Part shown: piece by piece, positions 43,618-52,579 of the stretch
Position numbering within the stretch: position 1 is the stretch's first letter
Layout of the letters: the number at the start of each line of letters is the position of its first letter
Source of the DNA: a virus
Direction: 5' to 3' (one strand)
IMG/VR virus record: IMGVR_UViG_3300021197_001931
Coordinates: 62,001 to 126,000 of that record
DNA: 64,000 nt
Program-made: the position numbers and the translations under genes
The notes under the pieces: generated by a model
Databases searched by the model: none
What the model was told of the DNA's origin: nothing
The model's input: only the letters and a program-made list of their open reading frames with translations

Positions 43618-44511
43618 ATGGCAGAAACAATATTTAGCAATGGCGACAGTTCTGATAACTATGCAAACAAAAAAGCATTGTATCTTAGCTTTTTTCATTT
43701 AGCTAGCAAAAAAGAAGTTAATTTTAAGGCGTTCGTAACAAGCTATAGTGAGACACTGTCCACTGAGTGGAATCTAGAGCAAGTATTTGGACGCAATGAT
43801 CCTATTGCTACTTTTAAATCCACAGCAAGAAGAGTTTCTGTAAGCTGGGTCATTCCGGCTGCCTCTTTGGATGAGGCAAAAGTAAATTTAGGTAGATGTA
43901 ATCTTTTATCCCAATTTATGTATCCAGCCTATACTAACTTAGATGGAGACGCCTCAACTTTATCCAAACCTCCTTTGATGAGAATAAGATTTGCAAATTT
44001 AATAAAAAATTCTTCACTTGGTGATGATGCTGGTGCGAGGGTGTCTGGGCTCTTATCTGCGGTTAATGCGATAACAATTACTCCATCATTTGACGACACA
44101 AGTGGGTTTTTTGATCCTGGTCAGGGAAAACTTTTCCCTAAGTTGATAACCGTAAACTTGGACTTTACTGCGCTTCACGAGCATCAATTAGGATGGGGAA
44201 CATCCTCTGGGTTTGAATCACAAGAATTACAAGACTTTCCTTTTGGTAACGCAGTTGTACCTAGACCAGGCAATTCCCCAGAGGCTAGAGTGATCTCCCC
44301 AGCTGCGAATGGAGCTTCAAGTGGCGATGTGGATGATAGCGTGGCCCCTCCCAATGGAACACCGGCACAGCGCTCCAGTGAAGAATCAGAGAGAGTTAAT
44401 GCAGAAACTGAAGAAGAGGCGCTTCTTCTAACTGACGGCGCCGGGGCCGGCGGTATGGCACAGCCAAGCGATAGGGGCTGGTTGCGACCTAGGTCTGGAA
44501 CAACAGGGTAA
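43618..44511 (+). CDS. Baseplate tube-initiation / hub protein (gp48 or gp54-like position)
   Basis: A 297-residue protein with FKAFVTSYSETLSTEW, EQVFGRNDPIATFKSTARR and VSVSWVIPAASLDEA, a pattern of baseplate proteins that contact the tube end; the C-terminal ~90 residues are Pro/Ser/Glu-rich and disordered. It follows the tape measure gene, fitting a tube initiator or hub role. No Shine-Dalgarno site: the ATG follows TATATACTATT. The exact T4 equivalent is uncertain. Confidence 0.6.
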   Translation: MAETIFSNGDSSDNYANKKALYLSFFHLASKKEVNFKAFVTSYSETLSTEWNLEQVFGRNDPIATFKSTARRVSVSWVIPAASLDEAKVNLGRCNLLSQFMYPAYTNLDGDASTLSKPPLMRIRFANLIKNSSLGDDAGARVSGLLSAVNAITITPSFDDTSGFFDPGQGKLFPKLITVNLDFTALHEHQLGWGTSSGFESQELQDFPFGNAVVPRPGNSPEARVISPAANGASSGDVDDSVAPPNGTPAQRSSEESERVNAETEEEALLLTDGAGAGGMAQPSDRGWLRPRSGTTG

Positions 44512-44517
44512 TATATA

Positions 44518-44856
44518 ATGTCTAGATATGCAAATGAAACTCCATTTTTAAACGATTCAGAATTTTACGAAGAATTCTTCAAGGAAAGAAACGTAAAATA
44601 TATTAGACACTTTAGGAGTGGAAAAATACGCCACCCAACTATAAAAGAGAGAGCATCTCTTGAGAGAGTTAGGCATATCTGGAAAGTTGGGGATCGGTTT
44701 TATAAATTAGCTCACAGATATTATGGCGACCCATCCCTATGGTGGATTATTGCGTGGTTCAACTTAAGACCAACAGAGGGGCACTGTGAGACGGGAGATT
44801 TAATTAGAATCCCGTTGCCACTAGATAGGGTTCTGGAAATGTTGAGGTATGAATAG
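44518..44856 (+). CDS. Baseplate wedge protein with LysM-like domain (gp53-like)
   Basis: A 112-residue protein. The N-terminus holds RYANETPF and an IRHFRSGKIRHPT segment. The C-terminal half is LysM-like: VGDRFYKLAHRYYGDPSLWW, then IAWFN and an ETGDLIRIPLP closing strand. T4 gp53 and related baseplate proteins carry this domain. It begins 6 bases after the previous stop and ends immediately before the next ATG. Confidence 0.75.
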   Translation: MSRYANETPFLNDSEFYEEFFKERNVKYIRHFRSGKIRHPTIKERASLERVRHIWKVGDRFYKLAHRYYGDPSLWWIIAWFNLRPTEGHCETGDLIRIPLPLDRVLEMLRYE

Positions 44857-47800
44857 ATGGCACATGAAGACGGACACGATGAAGCTGAACCACAAGGAGG
44901 CAACGTTGGCCTTAGATTGTCCGACGATCAGTGGATCGTAAACAATGGCTATTCAGCAGACTACACAGCAAACTCAATTCGTCAAAGTCTAATCAACAGC
45001 ATTAATGAAGGCACAGCAATTAGAAGGGGAGTTTTCATAACCTTGCAAGAGTGGTTTGATTCTGAGGTTAGGACGAACAATGCTCGGTCATGGTTTGCAA
45101 ACGTATCAAATTTAAATATAACAATAGGTGGATCTCCTGACTTTCGACTTGCATATAACGCGACTCAGGCCGTCAACAATGGAGACATAAGGCCATTCGT
45201 TGCGGCTGGTTTCTCTGCGAGGGCGACTGCAATTATAGCTTCAAATCCCGACTCCTCTTTTCGAAATGTAGCTAGAAATGGCTACGTCCACAATAGAATT
45301 AGAAATATATACACGTTTCCCAGCGGCCCAGTGCCTCGTGACATTGTGGAGCAAGTACAGGGAAATTTGCAACAATTTTACGCTGACTCCGAGTCAGAGG
45401 TTAAAACAAGAGAGCAGCTAGATGAATTTATAAGAACAAAGTTTGTAGCGATTCTTGAAACACTGGGGGCGCCTGGTGATATAAATCAAGATCAGCAAGA
45501 TGCATATACCAGATGGGCCACTGGTGATTCAACACTTACAACGACAGATAATTTTCAAGTTGCAATTCGAAATTATCTATATCAACAATTTGCATGGCTT
45601 TATTATACACTCAGGGCTCAACAATTTGTAGATCCATCTCTTGGAAACGACGGCACGCAATTAATGAGTGAAGTGTTGCTCGACATGGACCTGAATGGCC
45701 TTGCCGAAATATATAAAAATGCCCGAATACGCGAGCTAGTCTCTGAGGCTCGTATTGATGCTACTGCAGATAATAGTATAGCCCAAGCTGCAGCGCGAGC
45801 GATTTTGGGCGACCAGGCTTTCGAGGACCTTACAGTAGTTGGACAACAGCTTGGCCTGATAGAAGAAGCAGAGACAGATGATATTGAAGAAACGTTAGAG
45901 GAGAATATAGAGGCACAAGTAGATAACACAAGAACAATACCTCCTGCGCAGTTGGCGCAACAAAGAAGGCTCGCAGAACAAGCATTTTTATTAGATTACT
46001 TAGACAGGTATGCCCTAATCAATAAAAAAAGAGGCGAAAGATATGTTACCCCCGATGGGGATCCTCACTTCATTATGGTTCATGGTCCTACCGATACCAT
46101 AGTAAATAAATTAATGTATAACCCTGCTCTAGAAGAATTAGATTCAATCAAAACATCTGAGTTATCTGGCCTTGTACCAAAAATACGATTATACAAATCA
46201 AGTTACCTACCAACCGAAGATTTTATTAGAGGTAGGGAAATAAGACACAACATACCTTTTAAAAGTTTTATAAATCCCCAAGAAATAGAAGACATGCTGA
46301 CTTCAGATTTTGATAGGGGCCAGGGAGTTGGCATAAAGAGTTTTGAATGGCGTCTTGAGGGGCGAGATCCTTTTGCGGCCCGTAGGGATATATTTGCTAG
46401 GTTGACACTATTTTTTCAAACTATGGATGAGTTTATAAAAACTCGAAATGCGCCAAATCCAAAGTTTGTTGATAATCAGCAAGATGTACCATTACAGGGC
46501 GGCGATGATCCATTTAGTTTTAGATATGTTGATTTAGTAAACATAGGAATGGCCCATCCTGAAAAGAATTTTATATGGGATCCAGACTATTACAAGATTG
46601 AGGCTGAAGTTGGTTGGCACGACCCTGGTGACAGGGGAGACAGTAGCACTTTTTTAAGTGAGGGAACAAGAAACGCCATAAAAAACTCTACTATGGTTCT
46701 TCATTTGGCTGCATATGACCACGAGATTGACATAAATGACGAAGGCAATGTAACTTTAACCATAGAATATCTCGCTTGGCAAGAGGGCGTTTATTTGGGC
46801 CCAGATTCCGATATTTTGTCAACCCCAGAAAGAAGAAGAGATAGACTCAGGTATGTCAAAATTTTAGCTGACAGGCAAAAAGGAAACTGCCCAGAACAAT
46901 ATATTGCAGATTTGCAGGAGGAATACAAGAAAAAAGTTAGAAGACAGAATACAGAGAGTTGGGGGAGGTTACTAAATGGATTATATGAAAACGATAGAAT
47001 ATTTTTTACGAAAGTAGATACAGACTTTTTGGATATTTACCTAAACGAGGGCCGTTCCGGTATTGTACAGCCAATGTTAGAAGAGCTTGGCCTGTCTACT
47101 CCTTTAGCTGAATTTGATCCGGCTGACCCCTCTAACACAGATGCGGCTGCTCCAGCATCCCAAGAAGAGTTGGAATCTAGGATGCCCGAGAGCGTAGATG
47201 GTGCTAATTTTGATGAAAACGAGACTATTTTAGAGTCTTTAAAGGAGCTTCAATATACTCAAGATGACGAGAACTATCATTTACAATTTTTTTATTTTGG
47301 AGATCTGCTTCAAACTGCTCTAGAGGTTGTTCACTCTGACCAAACTCCCCAAGAGGACTCATATGGAGCGAGAAACAAGCTAAAAGAAAATATGAGAATT
47401 CTATTGGGCCCAATCAGCTATGAATTAAACAGAAGAGTTACAGAAAGTGAGGCTCCAGAGAGTATAGCCTCTAAATACATACAAGAGTTAATATATGATA
47501 TAAATCTTGCTGACATTCCTATATCTGTCCACTACTTTATTGATTGGTTTTTAACCAAGGTTGTCGCCCAAGAAAGAACAATATATCCCGTCCTGTCCTT
47601 CATCAGAGAGGTAACTAGTGACCTAATAGCTAACGCTATGAGAACACAAAGCGGAGCAGAGAGAAATGTAGCCAGACAAGAGCTACAGCTTAGAACAAAT
47701 TTTTTTACTGCAGCTGGTTCTAGTAGAGGGCAGGAAGAGAAGCTGTTTCAATATCCATACTTAAATTCTGTCCCTAGCGGCGGTGGGGACTCAGTTTTTA

Positions 47801-48474
47801 TAGAAGAGGACCCCTCTTCGGTCTTCACCAGGGTCAACCTGGCGGGCCCTGGTATAAATTTGCCAAGGCCAATACTTTCAAAGCCTCAAATAAATCAAAA
47901 ATCCTATGATTATATGCTAGTTTACGCCATAAATACTGGGGCCACTGAAGACTTGGATGGTGATAGAGACAAAGACAGAGAAAGGGGAATTTACCATTTT
48001 GGCATAGGAAAACCATATGGCATAATTAAAAATATTAAATTCTCAAAAACAGATATTCCATTTTTAAGAGAAAGCAGGCTAGAGCAAGAGTTTTTAGGTC
48101 AATTGACTGGTCTAGCGGTTCTGGCGAACGTTTACAACGTTACTATAGAGTGCTACGGAACAACTATGTTCCACCCAGGCATGAAGATCTATGTCAACCC
48201 GCTTGGTCTATCTCCAAAGTTTGGCTCCCCAGTGCCCCGAAGTGGCAAATCGTCCCCCGCCAGCATTCTAGGAATTGGGGGATATCATGTCGTGACAAAA
48301 GTTCACTCCCGCATTGAGAGGGGCCTCTATGTAACTACGATAACTGCAATATGGGAGTCAGCGGGGGCTTCTTTGGCAGATTCGGGAACAAGTGTTGCTC
48401 AAATTGGTGAGGCTGATATTGATTGTGTTACAACACGTAAAGAAATTAAATCACTATTGACTTCAATTTCTTAG
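44857..48474 (+). CDS. Giant baseplate protein
   Basis: A 1,205-residue protein, the largest complete gene in the window. Mixed helical N-terminal half (an acidic segment near 345-370) and a C-terminal domain with TGLAVLANVYNVTIECYG, PGMKIYVNPLGL and GIGGYHVVTKVHSRIERGLY, a beta-barrel-like pattern that ends many hub or tube-associated baseplate proteins. It is a likely structural component of the hub or inner baseplate. No enzymatic motif is seen. GAGGT lies about 10 bases before the ATG. Confidence 0.65.
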   Translation: MAHEDGHDEAEPQGGNVGLRLSDDQWIVNNGYSADYTANSIRQSLINSINEGTAIRRGVFITLQEWFDSEVRTNNARSWFANVSNLNITIGGSPDFRLAYNATQAVNNGDIRPFVAAGFSARATAIIASNPDSSFRNVARNGYVHNRIRNIYTFPSGPVPRDIVEQVQGNLQQFYADSESEVKTREQLDEFIRTKFVAILETLGAPGDINQDQQDAYTRWATGDSTLTTTDNFQVAIRNYLYQQFAWLYYTLRAQQFVDPSLGNDGTQLMSEVLLDMDLNGLAEIYKNARIRELVSEARIDATADNSIAQAAARAILGDQAFEDLTVVGQQLGLIEEAETDDIEETLEENIEAQVDNTRTIPPAQLAQQRRLAEQAFLLDYLDRYALINKKRGERYVTPDGDPHFIMVHGPTDTIVNKLMYNPALEELDSIKTSELSGLVPKIRLYKSSYLPTEDFIRGREIRHNIPFKSFINPQEIEDMLTSDFDRGQGVGIKSFEWRLEGRDPFAARRDIFARLTLFFQTMDEFIKTRNAPNPKFVDNQQDVPLQGGDDPFSFRYVDLVNIGMAHPEKNFIWDPDYYKIEAEVGWHDPGDRGDSSTFLSEGTRNAIKNSTMVLHLAAYDHEIDINDEGNVTLTIEYLAWQEGVYLGPDSDILSTPERRRDRLRYVKILADRQKGNCPEQYIADLQEEYKKKVRRQNTESWGRLLNGLYENDRIFFTKVDTDFLDIYLNEGRSGIVQPMLEELGLSTPLAEFDPADPSNTDAAAPASQEELESRMPESVDGANFDENETILESLKELQYTQDDENYHLQFFYFGDLLQTALEVVHSDQTPQEDSYGARNKLKENMRILLGPISYELNRRVTESEAPESIASKYIQELIYDINLADIPISVHYFIDWFLTKVVAQERTIYPVLSFIREVTSDLIANAMRTQSGAERNVARQELQLRTNFFTAAGSSRGQEEKLFQYPYLNSVPSGGGDSVFIEEDPSSVFTRVNLAGPGINLPRPILSKPQINQKSYDYMLVYAINTGATEDLDGDRDKDRERGIYHFGIGKPYGIIKNIKFSKTDIPFLRESRLEQEFLGQLTGLAVLANVYNVTIECYGTTMFHPGMKIYVNPLGLSPKFGSPVPRSGKSSPASILGIGGYHVVTKVHSRIERGLYVTTITAIWESAGASLADSGTSVAQIGEADIDCVTTRKEIKSLLTSIS

Positions 48475-48492
48475 TATGAAATAATTATTATA

Positions 48493-49710
48493 ATGGCTAA
48501 CTTTCAAGGCAAAAACAAACAAACTATAAAAAAGTTATTTTATGAAAGACTAAAATATTCATCACAAGCTTTTCCATCAAACGAAAGCCTAGTAGGAGTG
48601 ATCAAAAACTTTCAATTTGCAGAAAGAGCAATGTATGGAAGAATGAATAAAGAACATATTGCAATTTCTTTAAATACGAGCGAAATGAAGAGCTTAAAAA
48701 GCACTAAAGACCCTAAAAAACAAACTATGGTTGTAAATTTTGTTGCAGATGCTTTTGAAAACTTTATAATTGAATTTCAAAAAGCATCTATTTCTGGGAA
48801 ACTAGACGCTGATGATCCTTACCTATTTGATGTCAAAGCCTATAGGGGCTTTATAGACCCAGTTAAGGGCTATCGAGATTACACTAGTAAAATTATTAAT
48901 ATTTTTAATACAAAGTTTTTAACAAAAGAGAGAAGAGAGACAATTAACGATTTTTCCTCTTTTTTTGTCTTATTTTCTTCATACTTGAGTGAGATCTCAG
49001 AATCGTTACCAATAACTTTTGGTTCATATATTACAAGCATTTATTCTGGAGCTTTAAACACGGGCCTAGCAATACATATTTCTGATTTAGATGCATCAAA
49101 TGATTCTGTAAAAGAAGAATTCATTAACAGCACTAATTTTCAATTCTATAAAGTGACTGCCGAAAAACATGGATTTTCAATAAACAAAAATGCCCCTTGG
49201 ATTTTAACTGCCGACATAGCCAGCCCATCCATGCTAAGGTATTCATCCCGATACGGATTTGATAGCGAAGACTCTATACTGTCTGGCTATTATTACAAGG
49301 CCTACACGAAGGACATTGGAAATTTAAAAAGTCTGTTCTATAGGGCCTATAGCCTGTTAATTAGCGAAAAGCCTAAAAACATAAAAGTTAACGATTTTGG
49401 TATGAGAGATGTGACCTGTAGGGCCGAATTGTCCTTACAAGAATTTGGGGAAAGTTACCCTGACAGAAAATGGGTTGACTTTTACGTTGATATTAGATAT
49501 GTTGAGCAACATAAACCTGTGAGTCTGGCTTTTATGAAAATCGTTAAACGAGAAGCAAAGTCGATACAAGCACTAAGTGGTACTGGGGCAGCTCAACAGT
49601 ATATCAACACAGTAATCCGAGGATTTGACAATCACAAAGGCTCTTTTGCTCAAAAAGTTGCAAAACAGCAGTTCAAAAAAGATAAAAAAATAACTAAACC
49701 AACATATTAA
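48493..49710 (+). CDS. Conserved-looking protein of unknown function between baseplate and replication genes
   Basis: A 405-residue Lys/Phe/Ser-rich protein without recognisable domain. Aromatic-rich central segments (YSSRYGFDSEDSILSGYYYK, LKSLFYRAYSLLI) and a basic C-terminus (KKDKKITKP) are visible. It is the last gene before the polymerase and overlaps its ATG by one base (TAATG). No Shine-Dalgarno site; AATAATTATTATA precedes the ATG, as for the baseplate genes, suggesting it belongs to that group. A virion protein is the better guess. Confidence 0.55.
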   Translation: MANFQGKNKQTIKKLFYERLKYSSQAFPSNESLVGVIKNFQFAERAMYGRMNKEHIAISLNTSEMKSLKSTKDPKKQTMVVNFVADAFENFIIEFQKASISGKLDADDPYLFDVKAYRGFIDPVKGYRDYTSKIINIFNTKFLTKERRETINDFSSFFVLFSSYLSEISESLPITFGSYITSIYSGALNTGLAIHISDLDASNDSVKEEFINSTNFQFYKVTAEKHGFSINKNAPWILTADIASPSMLRYSSRYGFDSEDSILSGYYYKAYTKDIGNLKSLFYRAYSLLISEKPKNIKVNDFGMRDVTCRAELSLQEFGESYPDRKWVDFYVDIRYVEQHKPVSLAFMKIVKREAKSIQALSGTGAAQQYINTVIRGFDNHKGSFAQKVAKQQFKKDKKITKPTY

Positions 49711-50903
49711 TGATTTTCCAAACACTCGATAACAAAAGGGAGTGTGTCGGTGTATTTCTCAATGGAGAACTACATTTTGATAACGTTCCTGATAATCTTA
49801 CTCGTACATGGTCTTATTCTTCGTTTCTAGAGGACTATGATGGTATCGAATATGCATTCCTGTATGCTAAGAGGCCCCTAGACGAGGCGTGCCCCAGACA
49901 CTTGGGTGATGAGTGGGATTCCATCAACAATCGCCTCAAAGCGTTTCTTACGGCCTTTAAGGAGTCTAAAATAGATTTGTCCAAAAACTGCTTTTTTGAC
50001 CTAGTTCCCCAGAAGTTTCTAAAGCAATACTGCTCTGTTCGCAACAAGATTACTGAGTATGTGATAAACAATTATCACAAACCAGAAAACTACGATTTTT
50101 TGGTAAACCTAGCAAAAATTACGCATGACATGAAGTTTAGGGATTTGAATATTGATAAAACTGAATTGCGTGACCTAATGCACGAGGAGAAAACTAGAAA
50201 ATTTGCTTATAAGCTGGGTCACATCTCACATTCTTGCAATTATAATATTTTTGGAACAAAGACAGGCAGATTGACCACCAAGAAGAACAGTTTTCCTATA
50301 CTTACAATGGATAAGAGATATAGAAAAATTATCAAGCCAACAAACGATTGGTTTGTATCTCTAGATTTTAATGGCGCTGAACTAAGAACTTTTCTAGCAC
50401 TCGCAGGAATTAGCCAGCCAGATGTAGATGTACATGAGTGGAATCGCATCAATGCTTATAATGAAGTTGGTAGCCGGAAAGAGGTAAAGGAAAGGTTTTT
50501 TGCGTGGCTTTACAATATGGAATCCAAGGATTACCTTTCTCATAGAATTTACGGCAAAAGTAGAGAAAAGGTCATAGAAGAGTATTATCAAAACAACAGC
50601 ATTACAAATCCCTTTGGCAGGTCTATTTCAGCAGACGATTATCATGCCATGAGTTATCTAATTCAAAGCACTTGTTCGGATGTTGTGCTGCGACAAATGA
50701 TTAAGTTGAACAAATACTTGCAGGATAAGGATTCTTTTGTTGCATTTTGTGTGCATGATGAAGTAGTCTTGGACCTTACCGATGTTGAGTGTAAGCTAAT
50801 CAATGTTTTGGTTGAATATTTTACAAATACGCCTTTAGGAAATTTTAAAGTTAATGTAAACTATGGCAAGAATTATGGAGAAATGAGAGAATGGATTCAA
50901 TAA
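49710..50903 (+). CDS. Minimal family A DNA polymerase (polymerase domain only)
   Basis: A 397-residue PolA-type polymerase. Motif A is SLDFNGAELR (D219, E224, R226). Motif B is R256-x3-K260-x3-F264-x3-Y268 followed by N instead of the usual G. IQSTCSDVVLRQMIK matches the helix before the palm, and motif C is CVHDEVVLD (H349, D350, E351). The N-terminal ~150 residues show no DEDD motifs of a 3'-5' exonuclease, and the protein is much shorter than Klenow (about 600). The 5'-3' exonuclease is a separate gene at 54150. Together with the DnaE gene at 62045 this gives the phage two polymerases. Confidence 0.88.
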   Translation: MIFQTLDNKRECVGVFLNGELHFDNVPDNLTRTWSYSSFLEDYDGIEYAFLYAKRPLDEACPRHLGDEWDSINNRLKAFLTAFKESKIDLSKNCFFDLVPQKFLKQYCSVRNKITEYVINNYHKPENYDFLVNLAKITHDMKFRDLNIDKTELRDLMHEEKTRKFAYKLGHISHSCNYNIFGTKTGRLTTKKNSFPILTMDKRYRKIIKPTNDWFVSLDFNGAELRTFLALAGISQPDVDVHEWNRINAYNEVGSRKEVKERFFAWLYNMESKDYLSHRIYGKSREKVIEEYYQNNSITNPFGRSISADDYHAMSYLIQSTCSDVVLRQMIKLNKYLQDKDSFVAFCVHDEVVLDLTDVECKLINVLVEYFTNTPLGNFKVNVNYGKNYGEMREWIQ

Positions 50904-51724
50904 TCGGATTAGGTGCAGCGGGTTGTAGAATAGCTGATAAATTCTCTCAATACCCTCAATATGATATTTATAAGATGGATGTCGGCCTCAAAAGAACTCC
51001 AAGAACATATGGCATAAAAAAAGCCAGCACCCCCGAAGAGTTTGAGCAATCAATCGGCAGCCTTAAGAGATTCTTCAAGCCGTTACAGGGTGAAGTTTTA
51101 TTTGTTGTTGGAGCTTCTGGCTTTGTTTCTGGTGCTTCTTTGAGGATTCTTGAACAAATAAAATCACACGACACTTCGATCTTGTGCGTTTGTTCAGACC
51201 CAGAATTACTAGGTGAGATGGATAAGATGCAACAGCGCTTAACTATAAATGTGTTTCAGCAATATGCTAGATCTGGAGTTTTTAATAAAGTGGTGTTGGC
51301 CTACAACAATCAGCTTGAAGATATTTTGGGAGATATTCCAGTGATAGGCTTTTATGACAAGTTGAATGATTTACTTATTTCTACAATTAATATCATAAAT
51401 GTGCTTGACCGCTCTGATAGTATTATGGATAATATTTCATCACCGCATGAGGTTAGTAGGCTGTGCACCTATGGAATCGTTGATTTTCAAACAGGGGAAG
51501 AGAAACTATTTTTTCCTGTTGACAGCGTTAGGGAAAAGGTCTATTATTATGCCATCAATGAGGAGAAATTAAGAGAGTCGAGCGATATTCGCAAGAAAAT
51601 AATTTCTCAAGTTAAGGAGAATTCTGTTGACACGAAGGTATCATATGGAATATACTCTACTCAATACGAAGAAGACTACGTTTATTGCGTAGCATATTCT
51701 TCAACGATACAACAATTAGATTAA
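50891..51724 (+). CDS. Divergent FtsZ/tubulin-superfamily protein
   Basis: A 277-residue protein. IIGLGAAGCRIADKF (residues 4-18) resembles the first glycine-rich loop of FtsZ. VVGASGFVSGASLRILEQI (72-90) occupies the place of the GGGTGTG loop. AYNNQLEDILGDI (137-149) and GFYDKLNDLLISTINII (153-169) match the purine-contact NDKL and F..aNDvL segments of FtsZ. Near 184-199 HEVSRLCTYGIVDF parallels the T7/H10 region, and TKVSYGIYSTQYEEDYVYCV near the end parallels the FtsZ C-terminal sheet. The GTP loop is altered, so activity is uncertain. It overlaps the polymerase gene by 13 bases. Confidence 0.6.
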   Translation: MDSIIGLGAAGCRIADKFSQYPQYDIYKMDVGLKRTPRTYGIKKASTPEEFEQSIGSLKRFFKPLQGEVLFVVGASGFVSGASLRILEQIKSHDTSILCVCSDPELLGEMDKMQQRLTINVFQQYARSGVFNKVVLAYNNQLEDILGDIPVIGFYDKLNDLLISTINIINVLDRSDSIMDNISSPHEVSRLCTYGIVDFQTGEEKLFFPVDSVREKVYYYAINEEKLRESSDIRKKIISQVKENSVDTKVSYGIYSTQYEEDYVYCVAYSSTIQQLD

Positions 51725-51731
51725 CCAGAAG

Positions 51732-51760
51732 TTGGGGATATTTGCCCAATTTACTATACA
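51732..51760 (+). promoter_or_regulatory. Weak sigma70-like promoter candidate before gp32
   Basis: TTGGGG, 17 bases, then TATACA, 12 bases before the gp32 ATG at 51773. The -35 box matches only in TTG and the -10 box in four of six positions. A TTGGG/CCCAA stem overlaps it. Offered because gp32 needs high expression; evidence is weak. Confidence 0.25.
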
Positions 51761-51772
51761 AGGAGAAAAATA

Positions 51773-52528
51773 ATGGGAATCAATCTAGACAAAATGCGAG
51801 AGAAGCTTGCCGCAGTTCAGAACCGTGGTGATTCAAGTAAGAGTGCTTTCTGGCGTCCAGTGGACGGCGACCAGACTATTCGAATTATTCCAACAGAGGA
51901 TGGAGACCCTTTCAAGGAGGTATATTTTCACTATAATGTAGCTAAGGGTGGAATTGTTTGTCCAAAGCGTAACTATGGTGATGACTGTCCGATTTGCGAG
52001 TTTGGATCAAAGCTGTGGCGTGAAGGGTCAGATAACAACGATGATGCTTCAAAGAGGATGGCAAAGAGCCTGTTTGCAAGGCAGCGATTCTTTAGCCCTG
52101 TAATGGTGCGAGGAGAAGAGCAAGAAGGTCCCCGATGGTGGGGCTATGGCAAGATGGCCTATGAGACACTTCTCAGCCTTGTTCTAAATCCTGATTATGG
52201 GGATATCACTGACCCAGAAGAAGGAACCGACCTTGTTCTTAGTTACGGCAAGCCACCTGGTGCTTCGTTCCCGCAAACAAAGATCCAGCCTCGACGTAGG
52301 ACTTCTCTCATGATGGAAGACGAAAACACAATTGCTGCAACTCTAAGCGCTATTCCGGACGTTGAACAGCTTTTTGAACGTAAGTCGACCCAAGAGGTCC
52401 AGGCGATACTTGACGAGTTTATGTCTAAGGACGTAGATGCGGAGGCCTCATCTTCGGAATCTGTTCACTATGGCAAGAACAGCGGAAATTCTGTTGATCA
52501 GGCATTTAAAGAGCTAATGAACGCATAG
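51773..52528 (+). CDS. Single-stranded DNA-binding protein (gp32-like)
   Basis: A 251-residue protein with gp32 features. The N-terminal basic cooperativity segment (MGINLDKMREKL) is followed by a core with WRPVDGDQTIRIIP, and a zinc site made of H53, C63, C72 and C75 (FHYN, CPKRNYGDDCPIC). The tail is acidic and Ser-rich. It would coat ssDNA during replication and recombination with UvsX, helicase and the polymerases. T4 gp32 has 301 residues. AAGGAG precedes the ATG. Confidence 0.88.
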   Translation: MGINLDKMREKLAAVQNRGDSSKSAFWRPVDGDQTIRIIPTEDGDPFKEVYFHYNVAKGGIVCPKRNYGDDCPICEFGSKLWREGSDNNDDASKRMAKSLFARQRFFSPVMVRGEEQEGPRWWGYGKMAYETLLSLVLNPDYGDITDPEEGTDLVLSYGKPPGASFPQTKIQPRRRTSLMMEDENTIAATLSAIPDVEQLFERKSTQEVQAILDEFMSKDVDAEASSSESVHYGKNSGNSVDQAFKELMNA

Positions 52529-52546
52529 TTCAAACACATTTGACTT

Positions 52547-52563
52547 GGGGCCCAGAGGGCCCC
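52547..52563 (+). other. Strong hairpin between gp32 and uvsX
   Basis: GGGGCCC and GGGCCCC form a 7-bp all-GC stem with an AGA loop, followed by TTGTCTT. It has no uninterrupted U-tract, so it may act as a partial terminator or an RNA-stabilising 3' end that lowers uvsX relative to gp32. It lies 17 bases before the uvsX ATG and just upstream of its GGAGG site. Confidence 0.6.
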
Positions 52564-52579
52564 TTGTCTTGGAGGGATA

